Shown: positions 43,835 through 52,592 of the stretch, piece by piece | How positions within the stretch are numbered: position 1 is the first letter of the stretch | Layout: the number at the start of each line of letters is the position of its first letter | NCBI RefSeq assembly: GCF_015169395.1 | Contig: NZ_CP063458.1 | Coordinates: 3,658,001-3,722,000 of the forward strand | Direction: 5' to 3' | DNA: 64,000 nucleotides | From: Humisphaera borealis | GTDB lineage: Bacteria; Planctomycetota; Phycisphaerae; Tepidisphaerales; Tepidisphaeraceae | Program-made: the position numbers and the translations under genes | The notes under the pieces: model-generated | Told to the model about the DNA's origin: nothing | What the model saw: only the letters and a program-made list of their open reading frames with translations | Databases searched by the model: none

Positions 43835-43979
43835 AAGGCACAAAGGCACCGAGGACGCGTGGTTCAAAATCGCCGGCAAACGAAGGCTTGCGTCCGAGCG
43901 TAATAATGGGGACTCTCTGGCCAAGAGTAAATGGGTTGAACAGACCCGCCGTGCCTTCGTGCCTCTTCGTCTTCGTGCC
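43835..43979. repeat. Inverted repeat of AGGCACAA/TTCGTGCC-type units
   Basis: The left arm (43835-43857) has AGGCACAAAGGCACCGAGG words, and the right arm (43951-43979) has the complementary GTGCCTTCGTGCC words. They are ~95 bp apart. The unit matches the run at 24061-24092. The structure fills the spacer between the HIT gene start and the MacB-type permease start. Confidence 0.7.
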
Positions 43980-43990
43980 GTCGATCTCCC

Positions 43991-45331
43991 ATGTTCAACT
44001 TTCTGCTGGAAACCTTCCGCCTTGGCCTTAAGAACCTTCGGCTGCACAAGTTGCGCAGCTTGCTGACGGCGCTGGGCATCATCATCGGCGTTGCAGCGGT
44101 CATCATCATGGTGGCGATCGGCGAAGGCGCGAAGCGCGACGCCCTCGAACAGCTCCAGCAGCTCGGGGCCCGCAACATCCTGGTCAGGTCCGTCCGTCCG
44201 CCGGAAAGCTCCGAAGCCTCCGGACGCACCAGCTTTGTCGCCTCCTACGGCATCAAGCGGAGCGACTTGGCCCGCCTGCGCACCATTCCCGACATTGAAG
44301 TCGTCGTCGCATTGCGCGACACCGAGCAGAAGGTCGTCCACCACGACATGCGCATCCTGGCCAACCCGATCGGCACCACGCCCGATGCGTTCGACGTCAT
44401 CAATCTGAAGCTCCTCCGCGGGCAGTATTTCGATCAGCTCCAGTGCGACCGCGCCGAGCCCGTATGCGTCCTCGGCAACAAGGCCGCCCAGCAGCTGTTT
44501 CCCTACGAAGACCCCATGGGCCAGCAGATTCGTGTAGGCACCAGCCGATCGGGCACGGCGATGCTGACGGTCGTGGGCGTACTGGAGCCGACCGGCCTTC
44601 GCGCCGGCAGCGAAGGGGCCGCGATGATGAACCGCGACCTCGACATGGACATCTACTTCCCGCTCACGCTTGCCGAGGACGTCTTCGGCGACATGATCCG
44701 CAAAGAGGTCGCCGGCTCGCGGGAATACAAGCGGATCGAAATATCGGAAGTCTGGCTCAAGGCCAAGAAGACCGAAGACGTCGAAACGTTGGCCGCAACC
44801 GTCGAGAACCTGCTCGAAATCCAGCAGCGCGGCGGGCCGCAGGACATGAAGTCGACACCCCGGCTCGACGTCGAAGTCAAAGCCCCCATTCAAATCCTTC
44901 GCGCCGCCGAGCGCACCCAGAAGACGTTCAACGCGATCATGGTAAGCGTGGCCAGCTTCTCGCTGGTGGTCGGTGGCATCGGCATCATGAACATCATGCT
45001 GGCGACGGTGACCGAGCGCACCAAGGAGATCGGCATCCGCCGGGCGCTGGGCGCCAAGCGCAAGCACATCACGCTGCAGTTCCTGATCGAGACAACGGTC
45101 ATCTCCCTGACCGGCGGCCTGATCGGCATCGGCCTGGGTGCCGGCGTGGCCAAGGTACTGCCGGGTCTGGTGAACTACCTCGATTCGAGCCAGAACTACC
45201 CCACCGTCATCGCCCCCTGGAGCGTCATCGGCTCGTTCGCGATCAGCGGCCTGATCGGCGTCGGCTTCGGCCTCTACCCCGCGATGAAAGCGGCATGGAT
45301 GAACCCGATCGAAGCACTGCGGCACGCGTGA
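43991..45331 (+). CDS. MacB-type ABC transporter permease
   Basis: A 446-residue membrane protein with the MacB layout. A transmembrane segment at residues ~21-45 (LTALGIIIGVAAVIIMVAIGEGAKR) is followed by a ~260-residue periplasmic domain (MacB_PCD-like; MGQQIRVGTSRSGTAMLTVVGVLEP near 178). Three C-terminal helices of the FtsX domain come last (VASFSLVVGGIGIMNIMLATVTERTKEIGIRRALGAKR near 320). It should work with an ATPase such as MacB/LolD, which is not next to it here. The likely role is lipoprotein handling or efflux. The start ATG 43991 is at a clean position. Confidence 0.93.
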   Translation: MFNFLLETFRLGLKNLRLHKLRSLLTALGIIIGVAAVIIMVAIGEGAKRDALEQLQQLGARNILVRSVRPPESSEASGRTSFVASYGIKRSDLARLRTIPDIEVVVALRDTEQKVVHHDMRILANPIGTTPDAFDVINLKLLRGQYFDQLQCDRAEPVCVLGNKAAQQLFPYEDPMGQQIRVGTSRSGTAMLTVVGVLEPTGLRAGSEGAAMMNRDLDMDIYFPLTLAEDVFGDMIRKEVAGSREYKRIEISEVWLKAKKTEDVETLAATVENLLEIQQRGGPQDMKSTPRLDVEVKAPIQILRAAERTQKTFNAIMVSVASFSLVVGGIGIMNIMLATVTERTKEIGIRRALGAKRKHITLQFLIETTVISLTGGLIGIGLGAGVAKVLPGLVNYLDSSQNYPTVIAPWSVIGSFAISGLIGVGFGLYPAMKAAWMNPIEALRHA

Positions 45332-45334
45332 CCG

Positions 45335-46354
45335 CTAACCAACCTGCCCCCATTCGCGGACGCGCTGGCTGCAAACCATCCGAGGATAGGTAAGGCACAA
45401 TCCTGCGAGGAAAAGGGCCGAAGCAATGACCGCGGGAGCCAGATGCACGACGTCGAGATAGCCCACCATTGGATGCACGCCAATTGCGGTGCCAAAGCCG
45501 ATCACCCCCGACACCAGGAGGGCCTGCCAAAGGCTACGGCTCGGCCGGCCATTCCAAACGCAGAGGAAGACGGTCACGCCCGTTGCACACAGCCCCCCGC
45601 CGAAGCCTGCCCTGTCGTGAGCGATCAGCGGCACCAGCCGGGGGTTGATCGCGTGTAGATCTGCCGGTTCAAGGCCCATGAAGGCCAGGTCCTGGGGCAC
45701 GAACACGCTTGTCATCCCCACCACCATGATCACGATGCCGGCGGCCACAAGCGCGACGGCAGTCAGTAGCAGGCAAGCCCGGCCAACACCGAAACGCGAC
45801 GACCACCCTGACGGTGTTGCGCGGTCGGTATCGGGTTGGTGGTCCAATCGTCGCGGCACTACCAACGCACGGCGGGTCCGCCCCATGCCCCAGACATAGC
45901 ACGGCAGCAGTACGAGCGTCGCAGTGCCGTGCCATGTGTCGAGATATCCGTAACCAAGGTACGTCAAAAAGCTCACGAACCCGACGGACCCACTGGCGAG
46001 CATCGTCCACCACGCCCATGCATCGCCACGACGAAGGGGAACGGCGACCAGCCAGAGGTAGAGGATTCCCACTGAGATGAGAGAACCGCCGAACGCCCCG
46101 CGGTCGTGGTACATGAAGTGGACAACCTTGCACCCGTGGAGATCGCAAAGCTGGTCGGCCGTCATACCAAGGAACTGCTCATCGTGCGGAAGGAAGTGCC
46201 CGGTTGCGACCAAAAACAGTGCGAAACCGCCCGAGAGAACCAGCGCCAACCCGACAAACGACAGCAGCGGCCGCCCGTCGCCAACGAGAGCCGACACCAG
46301 CCCGCGGTCTTCAACCGGGGGCTCGACGATGGCGTTCTGTAGTGGCTGTTGCAT
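45335..46354 (-). CDS. Integral membrane protein with two homologous halves
   Basis: A 339-residue protein from ATG 46354 (MQQPLQNAIVEPP). About eight hydrophobic segments are visible. Each half has the same core pattern: F-x-P-x-D-x-x-F-L/M-G, then a D/Q-L-H segment, then H-D-R-x-x-F-G-G. In the first half this is FLPHDEQFLGM...LHG...YHDRGAFGG; in the second FVPQDLAFMGL...LHA...AHDRAGFGG. The family is not recognised. The shared histidine and aspartate clusters suggest a metal or quinone site, but that is inference. It is 20 bp from a desaturase-like gene on the same strand, which may supply a related function. Confidence 0.75.
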   Translation of the reverse strand: MQQPLQNAIVEPPVEDRGLVSALVGDGRPLLSFVGLALVLSGGFALFLVATGHFLPHDEQFLGMTADQLCDLHGCKVVHFMYHDRGAFGGSLISVGILYLWLVAVPLRRGDAWAWWTMLASGSVGFVSFLTYLGYGYLDTWHGTATLVLLPCYVWGMGRTRRALVVPRRLDHQPDTDRATPSGWSSRFGVGRACLLLTAVALVAAGIVIMVVGMTSVFVPQDLAFMGLEPADLHAINPRLVPLIAHDRAGFGGGLCATGVTVFLCVWNGRPSRSLWQALLVSGVIGFGTAIGVHPMVGYLDVVHLAPAVIASALFLAGLCLTYPRMVCSQRVREWGQVG

Positions 46355-46374
46355 CGTCTGTCCCCAATGGCATC

Positions 46375-47193
46375 CTAGAACACACGCTGAGGCTCCACGC
46401 CAGCTTCCCGGAAGTGCGGATCTAGCCGGCGGGCCAGCCGCTTCCAGTTCTGATGCGGCACCTGCGGATACAGATGATGCTCCAGGTGGTAGAGGTGGTC
46501 CAGTGCGATCATTGAATAGAACGTGCCACGAAACAGCCGGGTTTGCCGAAGCACGCCATCCTCCTCTGGCCGGTGGACGAGATACGACGTCACCAATGGA
46601 ATGATCCACGAACCCGCGTAAACCAACGCGCAATACGCCAGTGGAATCAGCGTCAAAGGCGAGACCGCAAGGCTTGCCAGCACGATCGTCGCAATGCCGA
46701 ACCATTCGGCGGTCATCCGGCGACGATCGACCGTTGAAGCCCGCCGACACGCCCAACGGCCAAGCGTGAACTGAAACACGATCCCCTCGAATAACGTGCG
46801 GACAAGACTGAATCGCGCTGCGGCCCCCTCAGGATCGTCGTGCGCGTCAGGGTACTTCGCGTGATGGTTCAGATGAACGATGCGGTAGACCGTTCCACTC
46901 CGAAGCATCAGCAGTTCCAACAGGCTTAGCAGCTTTCGATTGAGCGCCCGGGGTAGACCCAGGTTCGCATGAACAAGATCGTGAGAGACCGACCCGTAAG
47001 TCAGAAAGCTGAGCACTACCACTGCGAGAAGCGCCAGGACTGGTTGGCCCATCGCGGCAAAGAAAAAATAGGCCGCAAAGCACAAGAACGGGCAGGCTAG
47101 CGCGACCGCCCGTCGCAGGGGGCTGATTCGCAGCAGGTCGGTGCCAAGCTCTCTGATCGGCGGTCGTCTCCAGGCTTGGCTTGGCGTGGACAT
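46375..47193 (-). CDS. Fatty acid desaturase / beta-carotene hydroxylase-like di-iron enzyme
   Basis: A 272-residue membrane protein from ATG 47193 (MSTPSQAWRR). It has the three histidine boxes of the superfamily: SHDLVH near residue 72, HLNHH near 103, and HLYHLEHH near 242, which hold a di-iron centre. Four hydrophobic segments surround them. The spacing fits desaturases and carotenoid hydroxylases equally. Next to it lies the two-half membrane protein with its own His/Asp motifs (20 bp away on the same strand), so they may form one operon. Confidence 0.87.
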   Translation of the reverse strand: MSTPSQAWRRPPIRELGTDLLRISPLRRAVALACPFLCFAAYFFFAAMGQPVLALLAVVVLSFLTYGSVSHDLVHANLGLPRALNRKLLSLLELLMLRSGTVYRIVHLNHHAKYPDAHDDPEGAAARFSLVRTLFEGIVFQFTLGRWACRRASTVDRRRMTAEWFGIATIVLASLAVSPLTLIPLAYCALVYAGSWIIPLVTSYLVHRPEEDGVLRQTRLFRGTFYSMIALDHLYHLEHHLYPQVPHQNWKRLARRLDPHFREAGVEPQRVF

Positions 47194-47253
47194 GCGACGC
47201 ATTCTATGCGCGGTCGTCCCGACTTGGCGTATTCGCGACGTGGCCCCCCGATG

Positions 47254-47275
47254 AGCGGTCGCACCGCAGGTGCAC
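47254..47275. repeat. Single copy of the AGCGGTCGCACC repeat
   Basis: The 22-bp core AGCGGTCGCACCGCAGGTGC-AC also occurs in both arms of the hairpin at 53234-53313 and at 59868-59892. The copy here is between the desaturase start and the sulfatase start, with no inverted partner nearby. Confidence 0.85.
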
Positions 47276-47388
47276 GCTTCTTCCCCCGCGCCGTCGAAAA
47301 TGCCTGGTAACAACTCAGGCCCTGCGGCGTTTCACAGGGGCTTTGACGGTGCATCAACCGATGCCCGCCCCTTCCACTGGAAACTCCT

Positions 47389-48762
47389 ATGCGAAGCAGA
47401 ATCGTCGTCGCGGCCCTCTTGTTGTTGCTGCCTCTTGTCGCGTCAGCCCAGGCCGGTGCTGCCATTGTCGGGAAGCCCAACATCGTTGTGATTGTGGCTG
47501 ACGATCTGGGGTATGCCGACGTGCTGTTCAACCCGCAGCACCCGAAGGAAGTCACCACGCCGAACCTCGCCGCCCTGGCTTCGCAGAGCGTAGTCTGCCG
47601 GCAGGGGTACGTCAGCGGGCATGTCTGCTCGCCGACGCGCGCCGGGCTCATGACCGGCCGATATCAGCAGCGGCTCGGCCTCTACACCGGCGGCGAGGCC
47701 GGCAGCGGGCTGCCCCTGAGCGAGAAGATCTTCCCGCAGTTTTTCAAGCCGGCCGGGTACGCGACGGCACAGTTCGGCAAGTGGCACCTGGGGCCTACGC
47801 CGGAATGGAGCCCCGCCCTTCGTGGGTTTGATGAGGTGTTCGGATTTCTCGGGCGCGGCGCTCACGACTACTTCAAGCTGAACGATCCCGAAGACCCCAT
47901 TTACCGCGGCACCAAGCCCGTGCAGGAGATGGGCTACCTCACCGACCGCCTTGGCGACGAGGCGGCGGCGTTCATCACGCGTCATAAGGCCGAGCCATTC
48001 CTCGTCTACCTGGCGTTCAATGCGGTTCACGCACCCCTGCAGGCGCCCGAGGATGAGATCGCCAAGTTCAACACCGGCAACGCCAACCGCAACACCCTGC
48101 TGGCGATGGGCAAACGGATGGACGACGCGATCGGCAAGGTCGTCGCGACGCTGAAGCAACAGGGCGTGTGGGAAAACACATTGCTGTTCTTCATCAGCGA
48201 TAACGGCGGCCCGCTCGCGCAGGGTGCCGTCAACGCGCCTCTCCGCGGCGGCAAACACCAGGATTACGAAGGCGGCATCCGCGTGCCCTTCCTCGTCTGC
48301 TGGCCCGCCCAACTGAAACCCGGCGAATGCCAGTCACCCGTGATCTCTCTCGACATCCTGCCAACGGCGCTGGCGGCGGCCGGCATCGTCCCCCCTGATG
48401 CCAAGCCGTTTGATGGAAAGAACATTCTTCCGCTCCTGCGAGGCGAACCGGCGCAGCCGCGCAACCTGTTCTGGAGCGCCGGCGGTACCGAAGGCTGGTG
48501 GGCGGTGCGATCCGGCGACTGGAAGCTGGTCGCCGAGAAGGGACGTCTGGGCCTCTTCGATCTCGGCAAGGATGTTTCGGAGAAGAATGACCTTTCCGCC
48601 ACCAGCCCGGAAAAGGTGGCCGAACTGACAAAGCTTCACGACGGCTGGCTTGCCGAAATGGCCAACCCAGTCCACGGTGGCGGCAAACGCTTCGGCCAGG
48701 CCGCGCCGGGAGACGCCCCGGCGAAGAAAAAGAAGAAAGACGGCAAAGCCGCCAAGCAGTAG
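47389..48762 (+). CDS. Secreted sulfatase
   Basis: A 457-residue protein from ATG 47389 with a signal peptide (MRSRIVVAALLLLLPLVASAQA). D38-D39 lie in VIVADDLGYA. The catalytic cysteine is C80 in CSPTRA, with T in the position of the usual S, still compatible with formylglycine formation (C-x-P-x-R). GKWHLG near 128 and ISDNGGPL near 270 complete the active site. A Lys-rich tail (KKKKKDGKAAKQ) ends the protein. Its substrate is a sulfated polysaccharide by inference. The gene stands apart from the other sulfatases in the window. Confidence 0.94.
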   Translation: MRSRIVVAALLLLLPLVASAQAGAAIVGKPNIVVIVADDLGYADVLFNPQHPKEVTTPNLAALASQSVVCRQGYVSGHVCSPTRAGLMTGRYQQRLGLYTGGEAGSGLPLSEKIFPQFFKPAGYATAQFGKWHLGPTPEWSPALRGFDEVFGFLGRGAHDYFKLNDPEDPIYRGTKPVQEMGYLTDRLGDEAAAFITRHKAEPFLVYLAFNAVHAPLQAPEDEIAKFNTGNANRNTLLAMGKRMDDAIGKVVATLKQQGVWENTLLFFISDNGGPLAQGAVNAPLRGGKHQDYEGGIRVPFLVCWPAQLKPGECQSPVISLDILPTALAAAGIVPPDAKPFDGKNILPLLRGEPAQPRNLFWSAGGTEGWWAVRSGDWKLVAEKGRLGLFDLGKDVSEKNDLSATSPEKVAELTKLHDGWLAEMANPVHGGGKRFGQAAPGDAPAKKKKKDGKAAKQ

Positions 48763-48829
48763 TCCCTCGCGGAAGAATTCGGAGCATGGCTTGCGGTCCC
48801 TTCCGTCCTGACCACAATCCCCCGTCCCG

Positions 48830-50641
48830 ATGACGTTGCTCCTTAACTGTTCCAGTCTTTCCAAGGCGTTCGGTGCCCGACCGCTCTTCCAGGGGATCTC
48901 CATCTCCTTCGACGATTCCGAACGCACCGGCCTGATCGGGCCGAACGGGTCGGGGAAATCGACGCTGATGAAGATCCTCGCCGGCATTGAACAGCCGGAC
49001 GACGGGAAGATCGAAGCCAAGCGGAACCTGCGGCTCGGGTATCTGCCGCAGGAAGACCGGTTCCCCGCCGGCAAGACCTGCCATCAAGTACTGGTAGATG
49101 CCCAGAACGGCGCCCACGCTGACGAGCACGAGCGTGAGCTGGAAGCGACGATCCTGCTGAGCAAGCTGGAATTCCCCGACCACGACCAGGCGGCGGCCGA
49201 ACTCTCCGGCGGCTGGCGCAAACGGCTCGCGATTGCGCGGGAACTCATCCGCAAGCCCGACCTGCTGCTGCTGGACGAGCCGACGAACCATCTTGACCTC
49301 GAAGGCATTCTCTGGCTGGAAGACCTGCTTTCGAACGCGCCGTTCGCGTTCGTGCTGGTCAGCCACGATCGGTACTTCCTGGAGAACGCGACAAACCGCA
49401 CCGTCGAACTGAACGACAGCTACCCCGACGGCTACCTGAGCCACAACGGGCCCTACAGCCAGTTCGTGGAGAAGCGCGTCGAGTTCCTGGAAGCCCAGGC
49501 GGCCCGCGAGCAGGCGCTGGCGAGCACCGTTCGTCGGGAGATCGAATGGCTCCGCCGAGGGGCCAAGGCGCGGACGACCAAGGCTAAGGGCCGCATCAAC
49601 CAGGCCGGCCAGATGATGGACGAGCTGGCCGACCTGCGCAAGCGCAACGCGCCGCAAGGCGGGGCCGAGATCGACTTCTCTGCCAGCGGACGCCAGACGA
49701 AGAAGCTGCTGGTCGCCAAGAAGCTCAGCAAGGCGCTCGGCGGGCGGCAACTGTTCACGAACTTTGACCTGGTGATGTCGCCGGGCATGCGCCTCGGGTT
49801 GCTCGGGCCCAACGGCAGCGGCAAATCGACGCTGATTCGGCTGCTCGTCGGACAGCTCGCGCCCGATGGTGGAACGGTCGTCCCGGCAGACGGACTGCAG
49901 ATCGTCCATTTCGAGCAGACGCGGGCGGCGCTCGACCCGGCGCAAACCCTTCGCCGGGCACTCGCCCCGACCGGCGACAACGTCAGCTTCCGCGGGCAGA
50001 ACATGCACGTCAGCGGCTGGGCGGCGAAGTTCCTGTTCCGCAAGGAACAGTTGGATTTGCCCGTCGGCGATCTGTCCGGCGGCGAGCGTTCGCGCGTGCT
50101 GATTGCCCGGTTGATGCTCCTGCCGGCCGACCTCTTGATCCTCGACGAGCCGACGAACGACCTGGACATCTCGTCGCTCGACATCCTGGAAGAGAGCCTG
50201 TCGGACTTCCCCGGCGCGCTGCTGCTGGTGACGCACGATCGAATGATGCTCGACCGCCTGAGCACCGACCTGCTCGCGCTGGACGGCAAAGGCAATGCCA
50301 ACTTCTACGCCAGCCTCACGCAGTGGCAGGCGGCGAAAGAGGCCGCCGAGGAAGCCGAGGCGGCCAGGATTCGCGCGGCCAGCAAGGCGGCACGATCAGC
50401 CGCGCCGGCGGTCGAAGCGAAGAAAAAGCTTTCGTACATGGAGCAGCGCGAGCTGGAGCAGATCGAAGCCAAGATCCACACCGCTGAAGAGGACTTGGTC
50501 GCCCAGCAGAAGAAGATGGACGACCCCAAGGTGCTCGCCGACCGGAACAAGCTGCACGAGGTCTGCGCCGCGGTCGATGCGGCTCAGAAGAAGGTGACAG
50601 ACCTGTACGCCAGGTGGGAAGAACTGGAATCGCGGGCGTGA
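48830..50641 (+). CDS. ABC-F family ATPase (Uup-like)
   Basis: A 603-residue protein with two ATPase domains and no transmembrane part. Walker A motifs are GPNGSGKST at residues ~36 and ~325; signatures are LSGGWRKRLAIA near 125 and LSGGERSRVLIARL near 412; Walker B motifs LLLLDEPTNHLDL near 145 and LLILDEPTNDLDI near 430. A linker (~210-280) and a C-terminal coiled-coil helix pair (KKKLSYMEQRELEQI to the end) match Uup. ABC-F proteins act on ribosomes, resolving stalls or providing antibiotic protection. The gene stands alone. Confidence 0.93.
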   Translation: MTLLLNCSSLSKAFGARPLFQGISISFDDSERTGLIGPNGSGKSTLMKILAGIEQPDDGKIEAKRNLRLGYLPQEDRFPAGKTCHQVLVDAQNGAHADEHERELEATILLSKLEFPDHDQAAAELSGGWRKRLAIARELIRKPDLLLLDEPTNHLDLEGILWLEDLLSNAPFAFVLVSHDRYFLENATNRTVELNDSYPDGYLSHNGPYSQFVEKRVEFLEAQAAREQALASTVRREIEWLRRGAKARTTKAKGRINQAGQMMDELADLRKRNAPQGGAEIDFSASGRQTKKLLVAKKLSKALGGRQLFTNFDLVMSPGMRLGLLGPNGSGKSTLIRLLVGQLAPDGGTVVPADGLQIVHFEQTRAALDPAQTLRRALAPTGDNVSFRGQNMHVSGWAAKFLFRKEQLDLPVGDLSGGERSRVLIARLMLLPADLLILDEPTNDLDISSLDILEESLSDFPGALLLVTHDRMMLDRLSTDLLALDGKGNANFYASLTQWQAAKEAAEEAEAARIRAASKAARSAAPAVEAKKKLSYMEQRELEQIEAKIHTAEEDLVAQQKKMDDPKVLADRNKLHEVCAAVDAAQKKVTDLYARWEELESRA

Positions 50642-50695
50642 GCGGCCCCCATGCGATCTTGGGTCAGTTTGCACCTGATCTCGAGTTGATCAAAA

Positions 50696-50931
50696 GCCTC
50701 GAAGAGGCGAAAGAACCATAGCCCAGGGCGCTGTCTCCGCGAAGCGGGGCGAGCCCTGGGTTTGTCGTGAAGTCAATCAAAGCCCTGTAAGGGCGAAAGA
50801 GCCATCGCGCCGCTCACGTCGATCGCTCTTTCGCCCTTTCAGGGCTTGCTGTGAAATGACCTATGACCCAGGGTTCCGGCTCGCTGCGCGATCCTCCACC
50901 CTGGGCTATGGCTCTTTCGCCTCTTCGAGGC
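50696..50931. repeat. 236-bp multi-stem palindromic element, copy 2
   Basis: The outer arms 50696-50728 and 50899-50931 are inverted copies (33 bp, one mismatch). The inner stem AGCCCTG...CAGGGCT is at about 50783-50850, with small loops between. Relative to copy 1 at 23687-23922, the outer arms differ where GGCGGCAG on both arms of copy 1 is replaced by GGCGAAAG on both arms here, so pairing is kept. The length is also identical (236 bp). The element ends 36 bp before the oxidoreductase start. Confidence 0.93.
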
Positions 50932-50966
50932 TGAACTGTTCACGCGACCTGGAAGATGTCCGAACC

Positions 50967-51989
50967 ATGAAAGACCTCAACATCGCCATCATCGGATGCG
51001 GCCTGATCGGGAACAAACGCGCTAAAGCACTCGCCGGCGGGCGTCTGGTGGCCGTTGCCGACACCAACCTTGGCCGGGCCGAGCAGCTCGCCAAAGGCCA
51101 TCCGGGTTGTGTCGCGACCGACAACTGGCAGAAGGCGGCGCTGCGGGATGATGTGCAGGTTGTTGTCGTCGCGACGACCAACGACCAGCTCGCCCCGATC
51201 ACCCTCGCGGCGGTCAACGCCGGCAAGCATGTGCTGGTCGAGAAACCCGCCGCCCGCAACGCCGCCGAGCTCGAACCCGTCGCCGCCGCCGCCCGCAAGG
51301 CGTTCGCCGACAAGGGCGTCGTCGTGAAAGTCGGCTTCAATCACCGCTTCCATCCGGCGCTGTTCAAAGCGAAACAGATGATCGACGCCGGCGACGTCGG
51401 CCCGCTGATGTTCCTCCGCGCCCGCTACGGCCATGGCGGGCGAAAAGGCATGGAAACCGAATGGCGCGGCAACCCCGCGATGTCCGGCGGGGGCGAGATG
51501 CTCGACCAGGGCGTGCACCTGATCGACCTCGCCCGCTGGTACCTCGGCGACTTCCCCCACGTCATGGGTCACGTCAGCCGACATTTCTGGAACTGGGCCG
51601 TCGACGACAACGGCTTTGCCATCCTCCGCACCGAAGCCGGGCAGGTCGCGTTTCTCCACGCGACGTGCACCGAGTGGAAGAACCTGTTCTCCATGGAGAT
51701 TTATGGCCGCGACGGCAAACTGTCGATCGACGGCCTCGGCGGCAGCTATGGGGTGGAAAAACTGACCTATTACAAGATGCTTCCCCAGATGGGCCCGCCT
51801 GAAACGACCAGCTGGGAATACCCCTTCCCCGACACCAGCTGGGATCTGGAATGGGCCCACTTCGTCCAGTGCATCCGCGAGCGCAAGCAGGCGATGGGCA
51901 ACCTGGATGACGCCCTGGCGACGCTGGTGGTCATCGGCGAGCTGTACCGGCAGTCGCCGGAGATCGTGCCGTTCTCCGGCGGTCATTGA
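50967..51989 (+). CDS. Gfo/Idh/MocA-family oxidoreductase
   Basis: A 340-residue protein; ATG 50967 (MKDLNIAIIGCGLIG) is chosen because the longer frame reads into the palindromic element. The N-terminal Rossmann fold has IGCGLIGNKRA near residue 8 (NAD(P) loop) and VEKPAARN near 92, with the catalytic-lysine region EKP. The C-terminal domain has NHRFHPALFKA near 130 and GGEMLDQGVHLIDLARWY near 175. These enzymes oxidise or reduce sugars and related polyols; substrate unknown. Cytosolic, single gene. Confidence 0.95.
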   Translation: MKDLNIAIIGCGLIGNKRAKALAGGRLVAVADTNLGRAEQLAKGHPGCVATDNWQKAALRDDVQVVVVATTNDQLAPITLAAVNAGKHVLVEKPAARNAAELEPVAAAARKAFADKGVVVKVGFNHRFHPALFKAKQMIDAGDVGPLMFLRARYGHGGRKGMETEWRGNPAMSGGGEMLDQGVHLIDLARWYLGDFPHVMGHVSRHFWNWAVDDNGFAILRTEAGQVAFLHATCTEWKNLFSMEIYGRDGKLSIDGLGGSYGVEKLTYYKMLPQMGPPETTSWEYPFPDTSWDLEWAHFVQCIRERKQAMGNLDDALATLVVIGELYRQSPEIVPFSGGH

Positions 51990-52043
51990 GAATCGCAGCC
52001 GATTTTACCCCAACCGTCGCTTTTCATTCGAAGCGAGGGAATC

Positions 52044-52424
52044 GTGAATCATCTCGAACATTCGATGGCAGCGCTGATCAACAGCGAGTTGTCACGGGTC
52101 TGCGATCCCGCGCAGTGTGGCCGATTGCAAGGATTGCTCCAGCCGCCATCGCTTCTCAGCCTCGCGTGGGACTACGGTAGACCCGACGAGCGTTTCGATT
52201 GCTGGCAGGTCGGTCGCTCCCTGTGTGGTCGTGTGCTTCTCGTGTATTGCGAAAGTGGGTTCGGACCGTCGTTCCCCTGGGGATTCGTATCAGCCGCCGA
52301 AGGTTCGATGGGCATGGATAGTCAGTGGCACTCCGGCCTTGAAGATGCCGCAATCGGCGCGGGTTTGCTTCCTGCGCCTGCCGGCTATGAGGCACCAGGT
52401 CCGCGAACCAATCCCCTCGTCTAA
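52044..52424 (+). CDS. Small protein of unknown function
   Basis: A 126-residue protein starting at GTG 52044, with GCGAGGGA upstream. It has a well-composed middle (FDCWQVGRSLCGRVLLVYCESGFG and WGFV...GMDSQWHSGLEDAAI) and a cluster of aromatic and acidic residues, with no signal peptide. I do not recognise the family. A weak hairpin follows the stop (52432-52452). Confidence 0.55.
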   Translation: MNHLEHSMAALINSELSRVCDPAQCGRLQGLLQPPSLLSLAWDYGRPDERFDCWQVGRSLCGRVLLVYCESGFGPSFPWGFVSAAEGSMGMDSQWHSGLEDAAIGAGLLPAPAGYEAPGPRTNPLV

Positions 52425-52431
52425 CCCCTGA

Positions 52432-52452
52432 CGCCCCCCAATAGGGGTGGCG
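52432..52452. terminator. Hairpin after the small protein gene, possible terminator
   Basis: CGCCCCCC and GGGG-T-GGCG pair around an AATA loop, 8 nt after the stop of the 126-residue gene. There is no T-tract, so the call is weak. Confidence 0.35.
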
Positions 52453-52592
52453 GATATGGATACCAGAGCAGGCTCTGCCTTGTGATATCTCGCGAAAACA
52501 GGTCGGAATATAGGTGAATCGGGGCGGCAATCCATTATTCTGGCAGGTCGCCCGAACCCGCGTCGGGGTCGATACGTTGTTGCAGATAGACC

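Noticed and set aside
48230-50236. A 668-codon minus-strand frame opposite the sulfatase and ABC-F genes
   Set aside because: It covers parts of two well-supported plus-strand genes and has no recognisable domain.
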